Shown one piece after another: positions 44,650 through 55,245 of a stretch of 64,000 nt of DNA. The translations under genes were made by a program, and so were the position numbers. The stretch's first letter is position 1. Each line of letters opens with the position of its first letter. The notes beneath the pieces were generated by a model, which saw nothing but the letters and a program-made list of their open reading frames with translations, was not told the origin of the DNA and searched no databases. The stretch spans positions 5,647,761 to 5,711,760 of the forward strand of contig OZ022594.1 in assembly GCA_963669155.1 (NCBI GenBank), written 5' to 3'. This DNA comes from Arbacia lixula (Eukaryota; Echinodermata; Echinoidea; Arbacioida; Arbaciidae).

Positions 44650-45194
44650 TAGAGCAGAATCGTTACACACAATTTCCTCCTAATTCAATCAAAATATTCC
44701 TTTTTTCATCATGCAAATTATACATACAGATAATCGGTACACAAATTACAAACACCAAACAAAAAGGATATACATGACTAACTAGAAAAATATGATATAC
44801 CAAGAAAGATATACACTGTATTATGTTTGCACAAGACTTTTGATCGATGAAAGATTCCTTAATTGTGATTTTAAACAAAGCAAGTTGAATAGTATACTGT
44901 AGTATACTCTCTCCATGGAAATATTATCATTGTTATTGTTATCATTATATAGGCATTGTTCAACCATGGTTGGATGAAGCCCTCAATCAGTTTCCATTTG
45001 CTTCTATTTGCTGTTATTCTGTTCCACGTTGCTGTGTTTGTGGAAATATACAAATAATACATATATACAAATTACACAAAGTGTACTACATGTATTACTA
45101 TTACTGGTACAAGGCAAGCTACAATACGATCTTGAATTACAAAGGCAATGTGTACACACCGGTTTCCAAATAAAAAAAAGTAGACGGGTATATC

Positions 45195-45272
45195 TCATTC
45201 TCGCCATCCCTATACAGTAGCTTTATACCATCCCTGAGCAAGGTCAATGATATGTTGGTATATGGCTCTCAG
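45195..45272 (-). pseudogene. Remnant tail repeat downstream of paralog B stop
   Basis: Beyond the stop, another frame reads TESHIPTYH, stop, then CTTGCTCAGGGATGG, matching the ESQYQALDVAQGF start of the tail repeat. The third repeat looks frame-shifted and out of the protein. Confidence 0.55.
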
Positions 45273-45642
45273 TCACAGCCTTCTCATCCATCTCTCCTTG
45301 TTTTGGTAATGGCTTTCATCAGTCGCACCCTTCTGATCTACCCCTCCCTTTCCCTCTGATCCGATCCGGTCTTGCGGAGTTGGTACCTCCTCGTAGTCGG
45401 GGGGGATCTCCTCCCGTCCAGCTCCGAATCCCCGCGCTGGGTCAATTTCTTCGTACCAACTCTTAGTCGCAGCCCCCTGATCCATCCCTCCATTCTCTTG
45501 TGATCCGATCTGGTCTTGCGGGGTTAGCACCTCCTCGTAGTAGTCAGGCACATTCCCCCCAGTCCCTTCTCGCCATCCCGTTGCGAGGTCCAGTTCTTGG
45601 TTCTGGCTCTCAGTCGCAGCCGCGTTTACACCACGGAACATT
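45273..45642 (-). CDS. Paralog B exon 4 (cytoplasmic repeats)
   Basis: Acceptor GTCAACAG before 45642; stop TGA at 45275-45273. Encodes MFRGVNAAATESQNQELDLA, then two repeats with VPDYYEEVLTPQDQIGS and PPDYEEVPTPQDRIGSEGKG. The third repeat starts ATDESHYQ and then diverges into ERWMRRL. Confidence 0.9.
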
Positions 45643-45750
45643 CTGTTGACATAGAATGGTCACCATTACATCATATTAGTACCGGTAAACGTTTTTCTTT
45701 TTAAAACAGGGTATATATGTAGCCCTTTTTGCAGGTAAAAGAAAAATGGA

Positions 45751-45806
<56 letters not shown>

Positions 45807-48800
45807 ACGGAAATGGAAGAAATTGTTGAGGACTTCCCTCCCAATACTCGCACTTGAAACTGCCTTTGAGCGGAATTAAAGCGATGATTTCGAAAACTAT
45901 GTAGATCAAACGTTTAAAGGAATATAGTTCACCGTGGAGTGAAGTAATTGGGTTTAATAAAAACAGGAAAATGAAAGAAACACCGGTGCAGTTTTAACGA
46001 CAATTCTTTGAAGGATAAGAAAGTCATCTTTTAATTAATGTTGATTTTGTGACGTCACGTGCAAGGTGTTCTCCCATAATGTTGTGAGGTTTGATTCCAT
46101 AATTGCTCGCTTTCTGTTTTTGATGAAGGATTTTTTTTTTCTTTAGAGGTATGTGCGTAAAAACGAGTTTCTAATGATGTGTAAAATGCACAGATAAAAT
46201 AATGCATATCCTTGTGAAAAAATCGACATTTAAGAAAATAAATAGAACACAACATAATGGGAGAGCACCTCGCACGGGTCGTACATAATACCAAAACTTA
46301 AAACAAGCTTAACTTTCTTATCCTTTGACGGATTTTCATCAAACCGTCACTATAATGTTTCTTTCATGTTTCTGATATCTTTCTTTTATTGAAACCAACT
46401 GAATTCCATGGTGAATTACCCCTTTAAGACAACAATATCCAAGAACATTGAAGTCTGTGACCCTTTCTTCCAATTTCCCGTCGGCGCTCCTTCTTTTTCT
46501 AAAGCCTGGCAAGTGTATTTTATATGATTTTTCTGTTTAAGCAAACTCAATTTCAGGGTGAACTATCCCTTTAATATAGGCATCATACATAAAGATATAT
46601 AATATATAATATAATACATATATAATCAGGCTCCACTGAGGCGCACGTACATGAACTAACCCTACCTTGACCTGGTGTGAACGAGAGCAATGACGACAGC
46701 GAAGACAGAGACCAGACACAGAAGAACCAAAAGTGCGATTACAATCGCTGAAAAGAAAAAAATGGATTTTCCTGTAGTTAATTCATATTCGTTACCAGTA
46801 CATTTCAAGATACAAGATTCAAGATTCAATTCATTTTACCACACACACACACGAAACATATATAAAGTTGATATACAGTGATAGGGATGTATCAAAGTTA
46901 TGATTTAGAGTAGTTGATATATATGCTGTTATTATATACAAATGATTCAAGGAATTTCAAGATAAATATAAAACATGTTTTCACATTGGTTGCGTAGACT
47001 ATAAGAATGCCATACACAGCATACGAACACTGTCATATCACGAGTGTTTTCCCATGTTTACTGAGGATTCTTAAATTTCTTGGGGCCGATCAGTCATTTA
47101 ATGCAGATTCATTGTAATTTCTTTCTAGTCACATCAAAAAGCTAACATAGATGTTCCTCTTTCATCCCATGTTTGATACTGCTTGGATGATTGTTGCGAT
47201 GGGCACAAGATATTAAGAAAGGGCAAGTGTATCCTTAACGCTTGCGCAGTTGTATAATGAAATGTTTCCACAAAGATAACATAAAGATTCTTTTTCTCAA
47301 ATGAGTGAAGTGTGATCTTATGTTTCAATGGAAGAGTATTGATTTCAGACTTTTCCGTTGGGTACAATATTTTTCGAAAATGTGCATTTTCTCAAACAAA
47401 TATGCATCCTTTAACGTGTGCATTTGATACATCATTAGAAATGCAGTTTTACACACATACTTGCATGGAAAAAAAATCCGTTGTCAAAAACAGAAAAAGT
47501 GCAATGTATTGAATTATACTGTACACAAAATATGGGAGAGCACGGTCGCACATGACGTCACAAAATTGAAATTTCAAAAGATCACAACTTTCTTATCCTT
47601 TAAAGGATTTTTGTCAAACCTTCTCTTATATGTTTCTTTCATGTTTCTGCTTTTATTCTTATCTATTATCTTCAGGGTGAACATCTCCTGAAGTCGTACT
47701 AGCCGGCGCTGGTTCTTCAGGCAATCGCGGGAAATTCAAACATCTCTTATTCCCGACAAGATGACAATCAAACTTATCCAAACATAGCCTGTATGCTATG
47801 TGGGAGTGCCCGACACTTATTAAGGATGTCTTACTTGGTATGGTGGTGGTTTGTGGCGTTGTGGTAGTGGCTGATGGAGTGGTGGTGGTGGATGGCGTAG
47901 TGGGAGTCGGTATGGTGAGTGGCGAAGTGGTAGTGCTGGGTGGTGGCGTGGTAGTAGATAGCGGTGTAGTAGTAGGTGGTGGTGTGCTAGTGGGTGTCGG
48001 TGTGGTAGTGGTGGGTGGTGTGGTAGTAGGTAGTGGTGTGGTAGTGGTGGGTGGTGGTGTGGTAGTGGTGGGTGGTGTGGTAGTGCTGGGTGGTGTGGTA
48101 GTGGTGGGTGGTGTGGTAGTGGGTGGTGGAGTGGTAGTAGGTGGTAGTGTGGTAGTAGGTGGTAGTGTGGTAGTAGGTGGTGGTGTGGTAGTGGTGGGTG
48201 GTGTGGTAGTGGGTGGGGGTGTGGTATTGGGTGGTGGTGTGGTAGTGGGTGGTGATGTGGTAGTAGGCGGCGGTGTGGTAGTGGGTGGTGGTGTGGTAGT
48301 GGTGGGTGGTGTGGTAGTGGGTGGTGGTGTGGTAGTAGGTGGTGGTGTGGTAGTTGTGGGCAGTGTGGTAGTGGGTGGCGGTGTGGTTGTGGGTGGTGGT
48401 GTGGTAGTGGGTGGTGGTGTGGTAGTGGGTTGCGGTGTGGTAGTGGGTGGTGGTGTGGTAGTGGTTGGCGGTTTAGTAGGGGGTGGGGTGGTAGTAGGTG
48501 GTGGTGTGGTAGTGGGTGGTGGTGTGGTTGTGGGTGGTGGTGTGGTAGTGGTGGGTGGTGTGGTAGTGGGTGGTTGTGTGGTAGTGGGTGGTGGTGTGGT
48601 AGTGGGTGGTGGTGTGGTAGTGGGTGGTGGTGTGGTAGTTGTGGGCAGTGTGGTAGTGGGTGACGGTGTGGTAGTGGTGGGTGGTGTGGTAGTGGGTTGC
48701 GGTGTGGTAGTGGGTGGTGGTGTGGTAGTGGTTGGCGGTTTAGTAGGTGGTGGGGTGGTAGTAGGGGGCGGTGTGATTGTGGGTGGTGGTGTGGTACTGG

Positions 48801-51468
48801 GTGGTGGTGTGGTACTGGGTGGTGGTGTGGTAGTTTTGGGGGGTGTGGTAATAGGTGTTGTTGTGGTCGTGGATAGTGGTATGGTCATGGGTGGCGGTGT
48901 AGTCGTGGGGCAGGATAACCCTCTACTTCCATCCGGGCAAGCGCATATATATCCACTGTCCAATGTACCCGCTGACATACAAACCCCTTCGCCACAAGGC
49001 GCAGTGCTGCAAGGACCTGCGATGTTTTTACAAATTCAGAAATACACATACAGTTTTCCACATCAATTTTGCCGTTTTCTATTGAAATTCATGTTCTTAT
49101 TCACCACCCGTTCTCTTCTTGATCCTTCTTGTGTTTCATATTCAACATAAGGCTTTCAAAAGTAACAATAAGCATTGGAATTCTAAGTCTCGTTTGAAAC
49201 TGAAGATCTTTTATAATAATACAAATTAACTGTAATGTCCAGTCGGGGAGCAAGATGTGATCACCCCGCCATTGTTTGAGAATCACAAGCGTACTGAACA
49301 TATATCTTAAAGGGATAGTCCAGCCTGAAATTAAGTTGGTGTCGATAAAAGCAGAAACGTGAAAGAAACATATTAGCGAAGGTTTGATGAAATTTCGTCC
49401 AAGGATAAGAAAGTTATGCTCTTTTAAAGTTATTCTATCACATATTTTCATCAAACCTTCATTACCTTCATTTCAGTTTTTATTTTGTGACGTCACGTGC
49501 GATGAGCTCTCCCATGATTTGTTGTGTACAATGTTTTTTTTTTCTAAATGCCCATTTTCTACAAAAATGCACCATTTTACCTTTGCATTCAATACAGCAT
49601 TGGACACACTTTTCACACTTTTACACACATGTCTCTATCAAAATAAAAAAAAAATCCTGCATCAAAACCAGAAAAAGAGCAAGAATGGAATCATACACTA
49701 CACAACATTATGGGAGAGCACCTTGAACGTGACGTCACAAAATCAAAATTTCAAAAGATCACAACTTTCTCATCCTTAAAAGGTGATACTTATAGGAAAT
49801 ACAATCAAATAACTATAGTTTATTTTAAAATTGAATGAGTTATTGAAGCAATTTATGCAGCTAACATGCCTTGAAAGTGTACAGTTTTGTGTTTTATGAA
49901 AACCAAATTTCACTAAGTTGACTCTCTCCTGACCTACGAAATCGCCTAAGGGAAAGTGGCTTTTTGCGTACGTCACAGCTGGGATATGCTTCACGAAGCT
50001 ATATAGAGACTAACTGCAATCTACACACAAATGTTCACAATGACCACTATGTATCACCATGGACCTATCATGGATGGACTGCGCTGGGATAGACTTCCTT
50101 TGATTAATGATGACCGCCGCCTCATAAAAATTCAAGACATTTATGTGTTTTAAACAATACGCCGTATTTTTTATTAGGCAGTGCCTTCCTCTGAATAACA
50201 AAAGAAAATCTGGATTGAGAAATATGTCGTTCAGCATTCGCTGGGACTTCACAGCTGATCTTATTACACACACTGGGAATTAGTTTGGTAATGAGCGAAG
50301 GGAAATTTTGATAAAATTGTAGAAAGAATTTGGTCCGTCACTTTTTTGGACATCTCCGGACATGAAATCGAGGTTGTTTCCATGGAAGGTGAAACACTCA
50401 ATAAACGAATTACAAGATATTTGTAAAGAAATATGATTTCCCAGTGTGCGATAAGGAAACATTTCTCTGGCATGTTTTCTACAGTATTCTCAATTTATCA
50501 CAAAAACGAAGCAACAATATAATCTGAAATTCACAGAATCGTATCATTATAAGATGTTCTACTACTGCACATGCACTTCAGTGCATGAAGTGGTTCCGAA
50601 ATCTTCTGCACATATATACAGAATATATATTCCTCTAAATGCATCCAAAAGTTGTCTTGCATATTTTGGCGGTCGTCACTGGATCAAAGAAGCCAACGCG
50701 TCAAATATTCTATTGTGCTATCAATGAACTAGACTGGTATAGGAATAAATTGCTCTTCGTGCTAACTCCAGTTAGTGTCACACTTAATAATCCACTTGCA
50801 ACTGCCATCACAGTTTCATTAAAAATGCGTGATGATTCTGGCGGAAAAGAAGCTGCGGATTGGCATGTTTGATGCACAATAACGCCTCCCGACGTCAAAC
50901 CTAAAGGCCGTTTTGGATGACAGTAGGGCAAATTTGTCCCAGAGAATAGGGTGATTATTTTCACCTTGATTTCGCTTTTTTCGGATGTGATCTCATTGCA
51001 TGGCTTATAAACTTTCTGTAGATAAATATCTTCATATTTAGGGATTTTCTATGAATATCACCTTTCATGGACTTTCGTCGATCAAACCTTCACTAATATG
51101 TTTCTTTCATATTTCTACTCTTATTGAAACCAACTTAACTTTAGGGTGAACTATCCCCTTTCAAGACAACAATGTCTAAAAAAAAAAAAAAATACAGTCT
51201 GCGCTCCTTCTTTTTCCAATTTTCCCGCCGGTGCTCCCTCTTTTTCTAAACTTGATCCGGGAACATGTATTTTATGCGATTCCTGTGTCGTTGATCTATG
51301 CGCACTTGTGAAAAAAAACGCACTCAAAGATTTGATATGTGATGACTTACCTTGACTCAAGACGAGATGATAACATGAAACCAAGACAAGAAGATGAAGA
51401 AAGACAAAGATATATCTTCGCTCTTGTCTCTGAACCGTTCCGAACAAAAGAAATATGTTGCTCCCCAT
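45273..51468 (-). CDS. Paralog B: signal peptide-EGF-mucin stalk-transmembrane protein with YEEV/YEEI tail (583 aa)
   Basis: Predicted type I membrane mucin from four exons on the minus strand: 51468-51351, 49016-47835, 46747-46666, 45642-45273 (phases 1, 1, 2; 1752 nt). Residues 1-39 contain the signal core (IFVFLHLLVLVSC). Residues 41-75 are an EGF domain with the same cysteine spacing as paralog A. Residues 76-433 are almost entirely Thr/Pro in TTTPPP-type repeats, presumably densely O-glycosylated. Residues 435-458 are the membrane helix. The tail 462-583 has two full repeats of about 48 residues and a broken third. Tail tyrosines sit in DYYEEV495-499, SWYEEI524-527 and PPDYEEV541-547; YEEI/YEEV resemble Src-type SH2 ligands and PPDY a WW ligand (inference). 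Role unknown; an adhesion or sensing receptor is plausible. Confidence 0.85.
45643..46665 (-). other. Paralog B intron 3
   Basis: Contains a long poly-A run on the plus strand (45757-45805), a family-2 MITE (45914-46427) and a fragment of its right end (46545-46573). No gene. Confidence 0.7.
45914..46427. mobile_element. TTAA MITE, family 2
   Basis: TTAA, AGGAATATAGTTCACCGTGG; right end CATGGTGAATTACCCCTTTAA. GTGACGTCACGTGCAAGGTG inside. Confidence 0.85.
46666..46747 (-). CDS. Paralog B exon 3 (transmembrane helix)
   Basis: Acceptor TCTTTTCAG, donor GTAGGG. Encodes IVIALLVLLCLVSVFAVVIA then LVHTRS. Same length (82 nt) and phase as in paralog A. Confidence 0.9.
46748..47834 (-). other. Paralog B intron 2
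   Basis: Non-coding; the right-hand part of a family-2 MITE (about 47378-47690) lies next to the stalk exon. Confidence 0.65.
47835..48915. repeat. Coding minisatellite, TTTPPP units
   Basis: About 55-60 units of an 18-bp motif (plus strand GGTGGTGTGGTAGTGGGT) with 21-bp variants. It encodes the Thr/Pro stalk on the minus strand and a spurious Val/Gly-rich 450-codon open frame on the plus strand. Confidence 0.95.
47835..49016 (-). CDS. Paralog B exon 2 (EGF plus Thr/Pro stalk)
   Basis: Acceptor CATCGCAG before 49016, donor GTAAGA after 47835, phases 1-1. Starts PCSTAPCGEGVCMSAG...GYICACPDGSRGLSCPTTTP, then about 340 residues of TTTPPP, TTTTPP and similar, from an 18-21 bp minisatellite. The open frame runs past the donor into the intron; that extension is not coding. 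Confidence 0.9.
49317..49780. mobile_element. TTAA MITE family 2, right end truncated
   Basis: TTAA, AGGGATAGTCCAGCCTGAAA, through GTGACGTCACGTGCGATGAG; stops inside the right arm near CACAACTTTCTCATCCTTA. Confidence 0.82.
50470..50790. repeat. Segment repeated at 53830-54060 and 55165-55245
   Basis: GCATGTTTTCTACAGTAT, ACAGAATCGTATCAT and GAAATCTTCTGC recur in order at 53830-54060. The continuation (ATTCTATTGTG, GGAATAAATT, CTTCGTGCT) recurs at 55165-55245. Confidence 0.75.
51351..51468 (-). CDS. Paralog B exon 1 (signal peptide)
   Basis: MGSNIFLLFGTVQRQERRYI then FVFLHLLVLVSC...VLSQ, donor GTAAGT, phase 1. The ATG lies slightly downstream of the position matching the paralog A start, which is ATA here; both give 118 coding nt. 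Confidence 0.83.
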
Positions 51469-51505
51469 AACTGCTATTATGAGTTCATGCAGAGAAAGAT
51501 GTGAA
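51469..51505 (-). promoter_or_regulatory. Proximal 5' region of paralog B, conserved with A
   Basis: On the minus strand, CGGTTTCACATCTTTCTCTG then CATGAACTC lies just before the start and aligns with the paralog A leader. No core promoter motif assigned. Confidence 0.4.
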
Positions 51506-52145
51506 ACCGCTGCCTATCATCTATGATATTTGTATACTTCCTGTTTTCATTGATGAGGAGGAAAGCGGAAATTAATATGCGATTGACAAACAAATTCCTT
51601 CCCAATTAAATCAGTGCTCCTGAATATCCAATCTGTAAATATTTGTTCAAAGGTTCCATTTCTTGTATCTCTCTTCGTTGGTTATTTTATCGGCATGCTC
51701 TGTCTATGAGGAACGAACGTATATATAAAAAGGTTTGATACCAAGCTCCTACTGCATTTTTTTTGAACGAATATGATTGTATTTATGTTGGAGAAATTGT
51801 TTCGGTTTATGTCAATAACTGTTGATGAAATGATCAACGATATGACTTTGTGTTTCTATCTTTTACGCTTTCCGATTCGCTTACCGTGTTGTGGTATCTG
51901 TTGTGGTATCGATAACCGCAAAATTGCAGCAAAATATCTGCGGGAAAGAGAGAAGCAAATATCGTATTATTTGCGTGACTCCCGTTCATAAATATAATAT
52001 TGCCGCAAAAATGAATGTTGCCCTTGATAATTTTTGCGGATATAGGTGACGTATATCGACGGGGTGAGTGAGGCATATCGAGACGCAGAGAGGGGGGTAG
52101 GAGAGAGAGGATTAGAGAGAGGAGAGATAGGGAGAGAATAGAGAA

Positions 52146-52316
<171 letters not shown>

Positions 52317-53429
52317 AGAAGGCGATCGATGCTCATTTTGATCGACAACAGGGGTGGGGAGTAGAAGAGGAGTGAGAGAGAGTGGGAAGGAGAGCGAGAG
52401 GGGGTGAGAGAAAAAGGGAGAGAAGAGAGTGAGAAGAGAGAGGGAAAAAGAAAGAGAGAAAGAAAAAAAGAAAGAGAAAGAGAGAGTGAGAGAGAGAGAT
52501 GGAGAAGGAGATGTTCATTTCGACCGACAATAGGGGTGGGTGAGTATAAGCGAACGAGCAAGAGGAAGAAGAAAAGATTTGCTATTTATCAATTCTGCAA
52601 ATTTATGCACATATCACTCTGACGTTCTTATGATTCACTCATGCAATGGTTGCAAAACAATTTTGGCATAGAGCATCTGTAAGATTTTGTTGATAAATTT
52701 TTAATATAAGAAAATTGCAAAAGTCAAGTTTTTCTCTTTGTTTTTGAAGTTTTAAGTATTCCGCTGTGTTTTTTTTTACCTTTCATTTTAACTGTTTTGT
52801 TTATTGAAACAATTACACACAATGGAAAAGCCAGGAAAAAACAAAATCGATTAATTTAAGTCAAGTAATTAGAATGAAACATAACTATTTGTGAAATGTT
52901 TGAAAGAAGACACTTTCTATTAGTATGTAGGCCTACACAGAACCACAACAATGAGCGGAATTTGTGATGACATATATATTTTCATTAGGCGTCACGACGA
53001 TCAGAGGTCCTATGACATGAAAATGTATGTTGACTTAAATTGATGAAACTTAATATGCATATAACAAAATTACTGACTGTTCAATGAATTATGTGTCCTA
53101 TATTTTAAAATAAGTGTTAGAGCACTGATAAACCCCGCATCCAGAATATTCTCCAAAGCAAGATTCCCCTTGTGACATCATCGAACGGTTGAAATTAACA
53201 GGATACTAGACAGAATTTATTCACAGACTAAACATTTCAATGACTACCTCCACCTGCCAACAGGAGCATCACATGTCACACAATATCATAACAACCTTTC
53301 ATGTGGGAATAACCTCACTGAAGGCGTGCGTTTCTTTCAAATTTTAATCGAAATGAGACTTTATTGCGGCAAACAGAATGTTTCTGTTCTGACATCACAT
53401 CGTGCAGGCCCATTTTGTGGCGTAGATTT

Positions 53430-53720
53430 TTTTAATGTCAATTTTCTCGAAATAATCATCATTGTACCTGTGCATTAATACACAATTAAAAACACGTTTT
53501 CAACATACCTCTATGAAAAAAATCCTTCATCGAAAACAGAAAAAAAAATCTTCATGGGATCACATAGCACACCATTATGGATGAGCACTTCGCACGTGAC
53601 GTCACAAATTCAAAATTTCAAAAGATGATAACTTTCTTATTCTATGACTGAGTTTCATCTAACCTTCACTAATGTTTATGCTTTCGTTGAAACCATCTTC
53701 AGGGTGTACTATCCATTTAA
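53430..53720. mobile_element. TTAA MITE family 2, right half
   Basis: Contains GTGACGTCACAAATTC and AAGATGATAACTTTCTTAT, and ends CAGGGTGTACTATCCATTTAA. Confidence 0.75.
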
Positions 53721-53829
53721 TATAATATGTCTAGAATTCGTTGTAACTGTGATGGCGGTAAATGAGAACGAACAGACCACACACCACGCTGGCTTACAAT
53801 AGTGACCAATATTCGATATCGAGGCATTT

Positions 53830-55245
53830 CTCTAGCATGTTTTCTACAGTATGCCTATGCTCCATTTATCACAAAAACAAAACAAATATATCATTTGAAA
53901 ACCACAGAATCGTATCATCATTCTGCACATGCCCTTTTGGACATGAAGTACACTGTAGCTCTGAAATCTTCTGCGCTTGCAAAATTATATTCCTCTTAAT
54001 GCACCACAAATTTGTCTTTCGTGTTTGGCGGCGGTGGTCACAGGATCAGAGAGCCAAACCAGGGATGTGTTAGGAAGGAGAAACAACTCGAGCATAATAT
54101 ATTCAAACATCACTAAAGCGTTCTAATGAATGTCAAATGAAGTCCACAATCATTACAATGCTTTGATGTCCCATGCTCAGTACCGACATCTAGCTGCTGT
54201 CAACTTGGAGAGAAATATATTTCATTTCCTGTTTTGTCTCTCGAAGCTGTGTTTCTTATCACAGTTTGTTTACAATTTTCAAGAAAGTTAAAGGGCATAT
54301 ACTGTACTGGGAAGGCAAAAAAGCCATCAAAATGTAATTGTTAGCAATCTTCTTGAAAATGGTCTTAAATTCATGTATTGTCTATTTTAGAAGCTTGCTG
54401 AAAGTTATTTGCCCTCAAATGATCCACATATGGAATAATTAATGATTAGTGATTAAATCCTCAAAATGTTCGGGCCGAACATTTTTAGGATTTGTGATTT
54501 AATCACTCATTACTCCAAATGTAGATCATTTGAGGGCAAAAAACTTTCAGCAAGCTTCTAAAATAGACAATACATGAATTTAAGACCATTGGCAAGAAGA
54601 TTGCTAACAATTATATTTTGAAGGCACTTTTGCCTTCCCAGTTCAGTATATGCCCTTTAAGGGCAACACCACTAAAGATCCTGTACTCGATTTTAAATAA
54701 TTGTTGAATGATCAACAAACGGAGATATAAGATAACATTCTTATTTACACAATAAGCAAATTTCTTCACTGTCCGGATTTTTCCGGAATTGTGGGATTCA
54801 ATCATTATCAAAATTATATCTTAAGCTGTATAACAGAGTTTGCGCGCATTTGCGTGCAACTGAGATATTTTACTAGAAAAAAAAAAAGTTTGCTGACATC
54901 TCTTTCCTCACAAAAGTGATACAATCCAACCGAACTAGACAAGCGAAATAAGACTCTAAATTTATTTTGTTCCCTCTGAAAAAAAACGTTGCTGCACAAT
55001 CCTGGGGGGGTATTCCGAAAACGAACTTAGGAAAAATTTTATTGTCGTTATTGTTAGAACACCTGAAAAGCACATGCTGAGTCCACATAATTTTTCGGCG
55101 GTGCCACGCATGGGTTCAAAGAAAGAAGAATGATTCATATCCGTCATTAACAGTATCCCTGATTAAACGCGTAAAATATATTCTATTGTGATATCATGGA
55201 ACGCGACTGATGAAGGAATAAATTATTCTTCGTGCTGACTTGAGT
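53830..55245. repeat. Second copy of the 50470-50790 segment, split by about 1.1 kb
   Basis: The first part is at 53830-54060 and the continuation at 55165-55245; the insert between includes the family-3 hairpin. Same orientation as the copy at 50470. Confidence 0.65.
54288..54660. mobile_element. Hairpin TTAA MITE, family 3
   Basis: TTAA, AGGGCATATACTGTACTGGG; right end CCCAGTTCAGTATATGCCCT, TTAA. Centre AATGTTCGGGCCGAACATTT. Confidence 0.92.

Larger units (their letters stand above)
39406..45272. other. Intergenic region between the 3' ends of INTS9 and paralog B
   Basis: No protein gene seen. INTS9 (plus) and paralog B (minus) converge here. Filled with MITEs: 39511-39690, 40464-40836, the nested cluster 41049-42946, 43108-43620, 43742-43900 and 44410-44649. 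Confidence 0.7.
49017..51350 (-). other. Paralog B intron 1
   Basis: Non-coding; a left-end family-2 MITE (49317-49780), a block at 50470-50790 repeated at 53830-55245, and another family-2 right end (51075-51163). Confidence 0.65.

Noticed and set aside
47659-47834. Continuation of the minus-strand stalk frame past 47835
   Set aside because: The frame crosses a good GTAAGA donor whose phase fits the transmembrane exon; the extension runs into a MITE.
47798-49150. 450-codon Val/Gly-rich open frame on the plus strand
   Set aside because: Antisense shadow of the Thr/Pro minisatellite of paralog B; the minus frame has EGF, splice sites and conserved phases.
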